This document shows, piece by piece, positions 15,596 through 22,738 of a DNA stretch of 30,313 nt; the stretch's first letter is position 1, and each line of letters begins with the position of its first letter. Below the pieces are notes generated by a model. The model worked only from the letters and a program-made list of their open reading frames with translations, was not told the DNA's origin and made no database searches. Location of the stretch: positions 1 to 30,313 of the forward strand of contig JBBIQS010000093.1 of assembly GCA_037442205.1 (NCBI GenBank), in the 5' to 3' direction. The DNA is from JBBIQS01 sp037442205 (GTDB taxonomy: Bacteria > Myxococcota > Myxococcia > Myxococcales > UBA5297). A program made the position numbers and the translations under genes.

Positions 15596-16912
15596 ATGAA
15601 CCTCTTCGACGCCCTCGGCCCGGAGATCGCCGCCGAGTTCGGCCCCAAGCGCGCCACCGTGCCGGAGCACTACTTCTTCTCGCCCGAGGCCGCCGAGCAG
15701 CTGGCAGGCGCGCTTGCGGTGCAGTTCCCAAGGAAGACGGCGCTGGTCTTCTCCGACAAGCGCACCCGCGTTGCGGCCGGGGCGCCCCTGCTCTCGGCCC
15801 TCGGCAAGGCCGGCTTCAGGATCGAGGAGTGCCTCATCCCCGACGGCGCCGACGGCAGCTCGCCGGTTTGCGACGACGTCACCAAGGACAAGCTCAAGGC
15901 CGGACTGCCCAAGGCCGAGGTCTACGTCGCGGTCGGCAGCGGCGTGGTCAACGACCTCACCAAGTGGTTGGCGGGCGAGGCAAATCTTCCCTATGCGGTC
16001 TACGCCACCGCCGCCTCGATGAACGGCTACACCGCCGCCAATGTGGCCCCGTCGATCAAGGGAGTGAAGAGCCTGTTCCGCGCCAGCGCGCCGCGGATCA
16101 TCGCTGCCGATCCGCGGGTGATCGAGGGCGCGCCCTTCCTGCTGACCACCTCCGGGCTCGGCGACTCCATCGCCAAGCCGGTGAGCACCGCCGACTGGAT
16201 CCTCAACAACGAGCTCTTCGGCGAGAACTTCTCACCGGCGGTGGCCCAGGTCATCAACCGCATCGAGCCGAAGTACCTGGGCAATCCGCAGGGCATCGCC
16301 CGGCGCGAGGGCGGGGCCATCGGCGGCCTGTTCGACGCGCTCATCTACTCCGGCTGCGCGATGACGCTGCAGGGCTCGAGCCTGCCGGCCTCCGGCGGCG
16401 AGCACCTGATAAGCCACACCCTCGACATGCTGGCCCACGTCGACCACATCGCCCACGACATGCACGGCCGGCAGGTGGGCGTGGGGACCATCTTCGCCGC
16501 CGAGCTTTACCGCCGGGTGATGGCGCTGGAGAAGCCTCGCTTCGAGCCCAAGGGCGTCGGCTTCGACCGCAAGCTGTGGGGGCCGATTGCCGATGCGGTC
16601 GAGACCGAGTACCGCAAAAAGCAGGAGAAAATGGTCCAGGCCTGCGAGCTGCTCAACCAGCCGGGCCGCTGGGAGAAGGCCAAGAAGTCCTTCGCCCCGG
16701 TTCTGCTCGCTCCCGAGAAGATCAAGACCTGCCTTCAGACCGCCGGGGCCGCTCACCGCTTCGCCGACCTGGGCGTCAGCCGCGACCGCTTTTTGACCGC
16801 GGTCCACAACTGCGCCGCCATCCGCGGACGGTTCACCTCGATCGATCTCGCCTACGCCGCGGGCATCCTGCCTGGCGCGGCCGAGAAGATTGTGGACCGG
16901 TGGCTGGTCTGA
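15596..16912 (+). CDS. sn-glycerol-1-phosphate dehydrogenase-like protein (AraM/EgsA family)
   Basis: 438 residues, somewhat longer than B. subtilis AraM. It belongs to the iron-containing alcohol dehydrogenase/dehydroquinate synthase fold. The nucleotide-binding segment is VGSGVVNDLTKWL (about 117-129), followed by the family signature TAASMNGYTAANV. Metal ligands are D190 in SGLGDSIAK, H270 in GGEHLISH and H290 in DMHGRQVGVG. The family reduces dihydroxyacetone phosphate to sn-glycerol 1-phosphate, the backbone of archaeal ether lipids; in Bacillus it feeds heptaprenylglyceryl phosphate. A role in an unusual bacterial glycerol-1-phosphate lipid is possible but no prenyl-glyceryl transferase is nearby. 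AGGAG at 15583-15587 sets the start. It is followed after 1 nt by the HEGAH protein gene. Another 2-deoxy-scyllo-inosose or dehydroquinate synthase-like activity is less likely given the signature. Confidence 0.85.
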   Translation: MNLFDALGPEIAAEFGPKRATVPEHYFFSPEAAEQLAGALAVQFPRKTALVFSDKRTRVAAGAPLLSALGKAGFRIEECLIPDGADGSSPVCDDVTKDKLKAGLPKAEVYVAVGSGVVNDLTKWLAGEANLPYAVYATAASMNGYTAANVAPSIKGVKSLFRASAPRIIAADPRVIEGAPFLLTTSGLGDSIAKPVSTADWILNNELFGENFSPAVAQVINRIEPKYLGNPQGIARREGGAIGGLFDALIYSGCAMTLQGSSLPASGGEHLISHTLDMLAHVDHIAHDMHGRQVGVGTIFAAELYRRVMALEKPRFEPKGVGFDRKLWGPIADAVETEYRKKQEKMVQACELLNQPGRWEKAKKSFAPVLLAPEKIKTCLQTAGAAHRFADLGVSRDRFLTAVHNCAAIRGRFTSIDLAYAAGILPGAAEKIVDRWLV

Positions 16913-16913
16913 G

Positions 16914-17924
16914 ATGCACTCGGTTCCCGCCCTCCTCACGCTGGTTGCGCTGACTGCCGATGGCGGCCAGATGGCGCACTTTCAGTCGGTCGATGGCAAA
17001 CCGTTGGCCGGATATGACGACGCCTGGAATGCCCTGCAGGAGTTCTTCGGGCCAGCCACTCCGCCAACCTTCACGGTCGTCGAAAAGCCATCCGCCGGTC
17101 CGGCCCAGTTCAACAGCGCGAAGCTTCGGCTCCTCATACCCAAAGACAGCCTCGAACAGCGCGGGGCCCCCACGCTGGCGCACGAGGGCGCACACGTCTG
17201 CCTGTCCCGGCTGACAGCGGGTGCCAGCGAGCTGGAGTTCCTGCGCTTTATTGACGAGGGGCTTGCGACGCTGATCGAGCACCGCGTTGCGGGATCGCTC
17301 TCGCAGTTCGACCGCGCGGCTCGAGAAGCAGCGGCGGTTCAGCTGGCGGCCGGAAACTTGAGCCTCGAAAAGCTCGCGAAGTGGACGGCCTATTTCGGGA
17401 GCCCGGACAGGCCGACCGCCTATGCCTATTCCGTGGGCGCGGCCTTCGTCCTCTATGTGCAATCGACTTTAGGAGAGGAGCGATTCAAGGCCTTGCTGGC
17501 AGAGCTTGGCCGCGAGCGGAACCTGGACAGGGCCGCTTCAAAGGCCCTGGGCCAGGGTGCCGCACAGGTCGAGGCGGCGTGGATTGCGTCCTTGTCGTCG
17601 GTGAGGCCAGAGCGGCCAGCGGTGACTGGACTCGAGCCGAAGCAGGCCACCACCGGCGTTCCAGTCTCGACCCGCGAGCTGCGCGTGACCCTCAACTCGG
17701 ACATGTCGAGCAGGGTTTGCGTTGCAGCCGCCTGCGGGGCCAGCAACATCTGCTTCACAGGCGCGCGCTGGGCATCGCCTCGCGAGCTGGTCATCGTCCC
17801 CGACGGCCCGCTGCTGCCCCACCACCGGTACCGTATCGGCCTGGGAGTCGCCGGGCGCTGCTCGATGACGTCCCTGAACGGCCAGGAACTTGAGCCGGTG
17901 GTTTGGGAGTTCTCGACCGAGTAG
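16914..17924 (+). CDS. Peptidase MA-like metallopeptidase with C-terminal SbsA-type Ig domain
   Basis: 336 residues. The zinc motif is H90-E-G-A-H94, with a likely third ligand E115 in FIDEGLATLIEH, the gluzincin pattern seen in peptidase MA-like proteins. The C-terminal third (about 235-336: PAVTGLEPKQATTGVPVSTR through to VWEFSTE) resembles a Big_5/SbsA Ig-like domain, which usually describes solute- or surface-exposed proteins, with Cys residues that could form disulfides. The N-terminus is weakly hydrophobic and may be an export signal, but it is not convincing. The ATG is 1 nt after the stop of the preceding gene (TGAGATG), so translation is probably coupled; the in-frame ATG at 16890 lies inside the previous gene. 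Third codon positions carry visibly more A and T than the neighbours, hinting at transfer or relaxed selection. The substrate is unknown. Confidence 0.75.
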   Translation: MHSVPALLTLVALTADGGQMAHFQSVDGKPLAGYDDAWNALQEFFGPATPPTFTVVEKPSAGPAQFNSAKLRLLIPKDSLEQRGAPTLAHEGAHVCLSRLTAGASELEFLRFIDEGLATLIEHRVAGSLSQFDRAAREAAAVQLAAGNLSLEKLAKWTAYFGSPDRPTAYAYSVGAAFVLYVQSTLGEERFKALLAELGRERNLDRAASKALGQGAAQVEAAWIASLSSVRPERPAVTGLEPKQATTGVPVSTRELRVTLNSDMSSRVCVAAACGASNICFTGARWASPRELVIVPDGPLLPHHRYRIGLGVAGRCSMTSLNGQELEPVVWEFSTE

Positions 17925-17927
17925 GCG

Positions 17928-18626
17928 CTAAGTCGTGCAGAAGAGCCGCCACTCCTCCATGGTCTTGGGCTGCAGGCAGGGGTTGGTGCGGCACTCCTCG
18001 CCGATGGTCGAGGTGCGCGTCGGACCGTAGTCGTGCCCTGGATAGACCAGCATCTTTTCGGGCAGCGCGGCCAGTTTGCGCATCGTGGCGAACATCAGCT
18101 CCGGCTCGGATCCGGGCAGGTCGATGCGCCCGCACTCGCGCACGAAGAGCGTGTCGCCGGTGATCAGCGCGTCCCCGACCTGCAGGCACAGCGAGCCGGG
18201 GCTGTGCCCCGGGGTGTGCAGGAACCGGATCTTCCCGGAGCCGACGGCGAGCTCGTCCCCGTCCTCGACCGCCCGGAGGTCCCCCTTCGGGATTCCCTGC
18301 GACAGCAGCTTGTTTGCCTCCAGGCGGTGGCAATAGACCGGGACCCTGGCCAGCGCGGTGAGCTCGGCCATCCCCAACACCTTTTCGCCGTAGAGCTTGC
18401 CGCCGACGTGGTCGCCGTGGCCGTGGGTGGCGACCGCCGCGATGACTCGCAACTGCCGCGAGGCGGCGATGGCCAGCAGCCCTTCCGGCTCCCACGCTGG
18501 ATCGACCAGGACGCACTGCCCCGCCCCGGCGTCCGCGACCAGATAGGCGAAGTTCGCCATCTGCCGAGCAGCGCTGTTATCGCGCGCGAAGTCGACGCCG
18601 GACAGAAGCTGCTGGATGGCGAGCAC
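17928..18626 (-). CDS. Metallo-beta-lactamase-fold hydrolase, glyoxalase II-like
   Basis: 232 residues. The dinuclear metal motif is T67-H-G-H-G-D-H73, with H68, H70, D72 and H73; further ligands are H in HTPGHSPGS, D in ALITGDTLFV and H in YPGHDYGPTRTST. The PGHDYG segment and the following IGEECRTNPCLQ resemble glyoxalase II and persulfide-dioxygenase-type proteins, which act on glutathione or related thioesters and persulfides in the cytoplasm. There is no signal peptide and no rhodanese domain. The start is a GTG at 18626, set by AAGGAG 5 nt upstream. It is 38 bp downstream of the PhnD-like gene on the same strand, so it is probably cotranscribed with it, though the functional link is not obvious. 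Its stop is 3 bp from that of the convergent HEGAH gene. Confidence 0.88.
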   Translation of the reverse strand: MLAIQQLLSGVDFARDNSAARQMANFAYLVADAGAGQCVLVDPAWEPEGLLAIAASRQLRVIAAVATHGHGDHVGGKLYGEKVLGMAELTALARVPVYCHRLEANKLLSQGIPKGDLRAVEDGDELAVGSGKIRFLHTPGHSPGSLCLQVGDALITGDTLFVRECGRIDLPGSEPELMFATMRKLAALPEKMLVYPGHDYGPTRTSTIGEECRTNPCLQPKTMEEWRLFCTT

Positions 18627-18631
18627 GGGTT

Positions 18632-18637
18632 CTCCTT
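18632..18637 (-). promoter_or_regulatory. Ribosome-binding site supporting a GTG start
   Basis: Read on the minus strand, AAGGAG is followed after 5 nt by GTG at 18626-18624. No ATG lies near, so GTG is the start of the metallo-hydrolase. Confidence 0.7.
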
Positions 18638-18664
18638 CGCTCTGTCGGATCTGGCTTTCGGAAA

Positions 18665-19603
18665 TCAGGGAGCGCTGGCCTTGGCACTCACCAACGCGCG
18701 CACCTTGCGAACTGAGTCGTAGTCGGAGTCCCAGGCCTCAGTCCAGGCATTCAGCCGCACCTTGTGGCCGAGCACCTGCCGCCCGCCCGCCGAGGCGGTC
18801 GAGAGCAGCAGCAGCTCCTGCTTGAGCCGCACCGCCGCGCCCTCGGGAAGACCCGAGCGCACGCACCAGGCGTCGTAGGGAATCGGCTGGGTCTTGGCCA
18901 GGACCTTGATGCGCCCCATCGCCAGCCCCTGCCTCCGGCCGGCGGAGATGGCCCCGGAGAAGACCGCCGCGGCATCCACCTCGCCGTCCAGGAGCTTCTT
19001 GAGGCAGTCGAGGTGGTTGCCGGCGAAGACCGTGGTCTTGAACAGGGTGTCCGGGTTCAGCCCCTGCGCCCGCAGCAGCGCCTGCGGGTAGAGGTAGCCC
19101 GAGGCCGAGTGCCGATCGACGAAGCAGATCGATTTTCCCGCCAGGTCGCCCAGCGTCTCGGCCGAGCTCTCTTCGACGGTGACGATGTAGCCCAGGAACG
19201 TCGTCGCTCCCTCGGCGATCTGCTTGAGCAGCAGCTGCAGGCCGGGGTCCGCCTCCTTGGCCTCCACGTACGAGAGCGGCGAGAAGACGCCCATGTCCAC
19301 CTTCTGGGCCCGCATCAGCTCGCCCAGCTCGCCATAGCCGGAGGTCGAGACCAGCGCCACCGGGACGCCCAGCTGCCGGCCCAGGTACTCGACCAGCGGC
19401 TGGAAGGTGCTCTCCAACGAGGCCCGATCCATGTACGGCGTCAACCCGACGCGCAGCGCGGACACTTCCTTGGGCCAGCGCACCACCGCCTCGCTCGCCG
19501 CCTCGCCGCCGTTGGCGTCCGAGGCCAGCCCGGTGGAGCTCGGCCGGCTGCAGGCGAGCAAGAGACCAGCGGCGCAGGCCATCACCTGCCGCGGGCTAGC
19601 CAT
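18665..19603 (-). CDS. PhnD-like phosphate/phosphonate-type substrate-binding lipoprotein
   Basis: 312 residues. The N-terminus ends in a lipobox LLAC with C18 as the predicted lipidated residue, so the protein is probably anchored on the outer side of the inner membrane or exported further. A linker of about 30 residues precedes the binding domain, which starts LRVGLTPYMDRAS. It contains the PhnD-family segments GVFSPLSYVEA, GKSICFVDRHSASGYLYP and FAGNHLDCLKKLLDGEVDAA. Such proteins bind phosphonate, phosphite or phosphate-like ligands. No ABC permease or ATPase is encoded nearby. Instead the gene overlaps the diguanylate cyclase upstream by 8 nt, so it may be a periplasmic ligand sensor for that enzyme rather than a transport component. 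Ribosome binding is via GGGAGG within the end of the cyclase gene. Ligand identity cannot be read from sequence. Confidence 0.88.
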   Translation of the reverse strand: MASPRQVMACAAGLLLACSRPSSTGLASDANGGEAASEAVVRWPKEVSALRVGLTPYMDRASLESTFQPLVEYLGRQLGVPVALVSTSGYGELGELMRAQKVDMGVFSPLSYVEAKEADPGLQLLLKQIAEGATTFLGYIVTVEESSAETLGDLAGKSICFVDRHSASGYLYPQALLRAQGLNPDTLFKTTVFAGNHLDCLKKLLDGEVDAAAVFSGAISAGRRQGLAMGRIKVLAKTQPIPYDAWCVRSGLPEGAAVRLKQELLLLSTASAGGRQVLGHKVRLNAWTEAWDSDYDSVRKVRALVSAKASAP

Positions 19604-20957
19604 GGCGAGCCTCCCACTCCTGAGCCACCTCGACCCGGTTGCGTCCGCCGTGCTTGGCCCGGTAGAGCGCCTGGTCGGCCGCCTCCACCAGCTGCCCGGG
19701 GGAGCTCCCGTGGCGGGCGAAGGAGGCGACGCCCACGCTGATGGTCAGCCTGCCGAGGGGCTGGCTCTCGCCGTTGGGGAACGGCTCGTGCTCGACCCGC
19801 TTGCGGATCTTCTCGGCCACCGCCAGCGCCGCGTCGAGGTCGGTGTCGAGCAGCAGAATGACGAACTCCTCGCCGCCGTAGCGAGCCACCAGGTCCACCG
19901 AGCGCAGCTGCCCGCGGAAGATCTCGGCCAGGGTCCGCAGCAGCTTGTCGCCGGCGGGGTGGCCGTTGTGGTCGTTGTAGTGCTTGAAGTGATCGACGTC
20001 GATCATCACCACCGACGCCGGGTGGCTGGCGCGCTGGCTGCGCGTCAGCTCGAAGGAGAGCGTCTCCTGGAAGTGGCGGTGGTTGAAGAGCCCGGTGAGC
20101 CCGTCGGTGATCGCCAGCTTCTCCAGCTGCTGCACCGCCGCCGACAGCTTCTGGTTGACCTCGGTCAGCTCGCGGTTCTTGGCCACCACCTCGGCGGCGC
20201 GGATCTCCAGCTTCTTCTCCAGGTCCTGGGTGTAGGAGAGCAGCTCGCCGGCCATCTTGTTGAAGGTGCCGCCCAGGCGCGTCAGCTCGTCGTCGCCGCC
20301 GAGCACGACCCGGTGCTCGAGCTTGCGCAGCGCATAGGCGTCAGCGGCCTCGGTCAGGCGCTTGACCGGCGTGAGTATGGTGAGGGTCAGCAGCACCAGC
20401 AGCAGCAGCCCGCAGGCCGCCGCCAGCGCCGCCGCCCCGGGCACCACCTTCGCCCTGGCCGACAGCAGCGTCTGCTCCTCGCGCGCCATCGAGAAGCCGA
20501 CCACCAGCGTCCCGTAGCGCACCCCGCTGACGATGGGCACCGTCGCCTCCAGCAGCGAAGCCTTGGAGTCGCGGCGGATCACCCGGAAGGTCGGCGCCGT
20601 TGCCGCCTGCGCCAGCGTGTAGAAGAGGTCCGGCGGCCGCTGCCCGAAACGGGTCGAATCGGAGTGCGAGTAGATGCGGCCCTGATGGTCCAGGACCATC
20701 AGGTATTCGAGGCCCAGCAGGTCGGCGCGCTTCTGATCTCCGACCTGGCCCAGGTAGAGGTCGACGTCCTCGAACTCGCCGTTGGCCATGGCGATGGCGC
20801 ACGGAGGCGCCATGGCGGTCAGCAGCGCGCGGCCGCGGGCCTGAACCTCGCTCTCGAGGAGTTGCTCGAACTGGCGCGACGAGAGGAAGCCCGCGAGCGC
20901 AAAGCCCGCCGCCATCACCACGACCAGAGCGAGGATGATCTTGCCGCGCAGCCCCAT
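19596..20957 (-). CDS. Membrane-bound diguanylate cyclase (sensor domain-HAMP-GGDEF)
   Basis: 453 residues. TM helix 1 (about 5-25) and TM helix 2 (about 165-190, an Ala/Leu-rich stretch ending LLLLVLLTLTILTP) flank a periplasmic domain of about 140 residues that begins SSRQFEQLLESEV and has Cache-like features. A HAMP domain and a coiled linker follow (about 190-285). The GGDEF domain is catalytically complete: G361-G-E-E-F365, with the inhibitory product site R352-S-V-D355 five residues before it and DVDHFKHYNDHNGH for metal and base binding. It should make cyclic di-GMP from two GTP. It overlaps the PhnD-like lipoprotein gene by 8 nt, suggesting that the lipoprotein reports on a ligand to the periplasmic domain. 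No PilZ or EAL gene is in the window, so the output is not visible. Confidence 0.92.
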   Translation of the reverse strand: MGLRGKIILALVVVMAAGFALAGFLSSRQFEQLLESEVQARGRALLTAMAPPCAIAMANGEFEDVDLYLGQVGDQKRADLLGLEYLMVLDHQGRIYSHSDSTRFGQRPPDLFYTLAQAATAPTFRVIRRDSKASLLEATVPIVSGVRYGTLVVGFSMAREEQTLLSARAKVVPGAAALAAACGLLLLVLLTLTILTPVKRLTEAADAYALRKLEHRVVLGGDDELTRLGGTFNKMAGELLSYTQDLEKKLEIRAAEVVAKNRELTEVNQKLSAAVQQLEKLAITDGLTGLFNHRHFQETLSFELTRSQRASHPASVVMIDVDHFKHYNDHNGHPAGDKLLRTLAEIFRGQLRSVDLVARYGGEEFVILLLDTDLDAALAVAEKIRKRVEHEPFPNGESQPLGRLTISVGVASFARHGSSPGQLVEAADQALYRAKHGGRNRVEVAQEWEARHG

Positions 20958-21058
20958 GAAATCGCTTCCCGCCCCGCTCGCCGTCGCATCGCCGGGTGCA
21001 CTTCGAGGCTAGGCGCCGCCGGAATCCGCTGTCAAATCCGCCACTTCGCTCGGTGCAT

Positions 21059-22681
21059 TCAGGCGGCATCCTCGGCGGCCTCGTCGCCGACCCGCTGCCG
21101 GCGCCGGCGCAGCCGATCCCAGGCCAGCCGCAGCTCCTCCTGCCTGGCGGACGACAGCCCCAGCCTCCCGAGAATCCGCGCGTCCTGAGGGCCGAGCCAG
21201 GCCGAGGGTCCGGCGCCGGCGCGCACCGTCAGGTCGAGGGCGCGCAGCTGGTCCGAATCGCAGTCGGCCAGCGGCAGCAGCAGCCGCTCGATCTCGGAGG
21301 GAACCAGCTCCAGCACTCCGCCGCCGTAGTGGCGCCCCTCCAGCTCGGCCGACAACAGGGTCAGGCTGTTGAGGAACGAGCCCACCAGCGCGAGGGGATC
21401 GACCTTGGGCTGGAGCCGGTAGGCGGTGTCGGTGGTGAGCGCCCCGGCGAGGTTGAGCACCAGCCGCGGACAGTCGTGGCTGCGCTTGAGCATCGAGATC
21501 GGGCTGGCCCACACCGAGGGCACGCTGTACCAGGGCGTGCGGATGCGGCACTTGTAGCGCTGCGGCAGCCCGGCTCGAACGCCTGTCCGCAGGTAGCGCT
21601 GCACCGCCGGCGGCAGCCGCGCCATCGGCTCGCGGATCCACAGGAAGTTGGCGGGCAGCCCCCGGCGCCGGTTCTCGGCGTGCGCCTCCTGGTCGTAGAT
21701 CACCCCGCGCACGTGCTCGCTGCGTCCGAACATCGGGTGGGCGTATTGCTGCAGGCCATGCTCGGCGACGGTGGCGTCGTCCACCAGGAAGAAGGCGTTG
21801 GCGCCGGTGACGATCCCCACGTCCACCTTCGCCAGCTCTCCCAGGCGCCGCACCCCCGGCTGGTTCTCGAGCAGGCCGAGCAAGGCTCGCTCCGAGCCGG
21901 TCAGCAGCGCAGCGGTCCACTTCCCCGTCAGCAGTGCCGCATCGGCGAAGCAGGCCTCCTCGAAGCAGCGGTCGGCCCCACGCTTCAGGAAGTCCATCCC
22001 CTTCACCGGGAGCAGCGACAGCCGGCAGCGCTCGGCGGGAGCCTCCTTGACCTCGGCCAGCAGCAGCACCACCCCCTGCAGCGTCTCTTCGAACCAGATC
22101 TCCTCCGGGTCGATCACCAGCACGCGGCGGCACTGGCGCGCCAGTTGGTCCCGCAGCGGCTGGGCGTGGAGCACGTGCAGCAGCTCTGCCGGAATGGCCA
22201 TCGCCAGCCGGCCGCCAGGCCTGAGCAGCGAGAGCGCCGCCAGCACGAAGGCCACCCACAAGTTGGTGTGTCGGGTGAACGGAAGCTCCAGGCGATCGAA
22301 GATCTGCTCGGCCCTGCGTTGCGATTCCTCGCTCAGATACTGGTAGCGGACGTAGGGAGGATTGCCGACCACCGCGTCGAAGGGCGGCCGCTGCTTCGGC
22401 GCCAGGAACCACGCGAGAAAGTCGGCGCGCTCGACTTTGCCCGTCTTGAGACACGCGCGCGCCTTGGCAGCCTCCTTAGGCTCCAGCTCGAGCCCGAGCA
22501 CCTCTCGCGCCCTGCCGCCCAGCTCCGCCAGCGCCGAGACGAAGGCTCCGTCCCCGCAGCCCGGCTCGAGCACCCGCGCTCCCGGCGGCGCCGCCCAGGC
22601 CGAGAGAAACCGGGCCAGGTCCGGCGAGGTGTAATAGGCGCCGCGCAACTTGGCGGGCGTCTGATCTTCCATGCTCTTCAA
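21059..22681 (-). CDS. N6-adenine DNA methyltransferase (Eco57I/TaqI-like), solitary
   Basis: 540 residues from a TTG start (or 537 from the ATG at 22672). Motif X is GAYYTSPDLARFL (14-26). The S-adenosylmethionine motif I is LEPGCGDGAF (38-47) and the catalytic motif IV is N107-P-P-Y110 in VVGNPPYVRYQY. This X-I-IV order and the large C-terminal part, likely a target-recognition domain (about 230-510), fit gamma-class adenine methyltransferases such as M.TaqI. It lacks an N-terminal nuclease domain, and no restriction endonuclease gene is adjacent, so it is probably an orphan epigenetic methyltransferase or the remnant of a restriction system. It follows the broken histidine kinase by 57 bp on the same strand. 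The recognition site is unknown. Confidence 0.9.
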   Translation of the reverse strand: MKSMEDQTPAKLRGAYYTSPDLARFLSAWAAPPGARVLEPGCGDGAFVSALAELGGRAREVLGLELEPKEAAKARACLKTGKVERADFLAWFLAPKQRPPFDAVVGNPPYVRYQYLSEESQRRAEQIFDRLELPFTRHTNLWVAFVLAALSLLRPGGRLAMAIPAELLHVLHAQPLRDQLARQCRRVLVIDPEEIWFEETLQGVVLLLAEVKEAPAERCRLSLLPVKGMDFLKRGADRCFEEACFADAALLTGKWTAALLTGSERALLGLLENQPGVRRLGELAKVDVGIVTGANAFFLVDDATVAEHGLQQYAHPMFGRSEHVRGVIYDQEAHAENRRRGLPANFLWIREPMARLPPAVQRYLRTGVRAGLPQRYKCRIRTPWYSVPSVWASPISMLKRSHDCPRLVLNLAGALTTDTAYRLQPKVDPLALVGSFLNSLTLLSAELEGRHYGGGVLELVPSEIERLLLPLADCDSDQLRALDLTVRAGAGPSAWLGPQDARILGRLGLSSARQEELRLAWDRLRRRRQRVGDEAAEDAA

Positions 22682-22684
22682 GTG

Positions 22685-22690
22685 CTCTCC
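22685..22690 (-). promoter_or_regulatory. Ribosome-binding site favouring a TTG start
   Basis: Minus-strand GGAGAG ends 3 nt before TTG at 22681-22679 (GGAG to TTG is 5 nt). The in-frame ATG three codons later (22672) would be too far from it, so TTG is slightly preferred. Confidence 0.45.
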
Positions 22691-22738
22691 GCGGCTGCGC
22701 CGCGCCGGCTCGCCGGTGCCGGGCAGCCGTCGCTCAGC

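Noticed and set aside
18665..19603. Phosphonate ABC transporter operon
   Set aside because: Only the binding protein is present; no permease, ATPase or C-P lyase genes are in the window.
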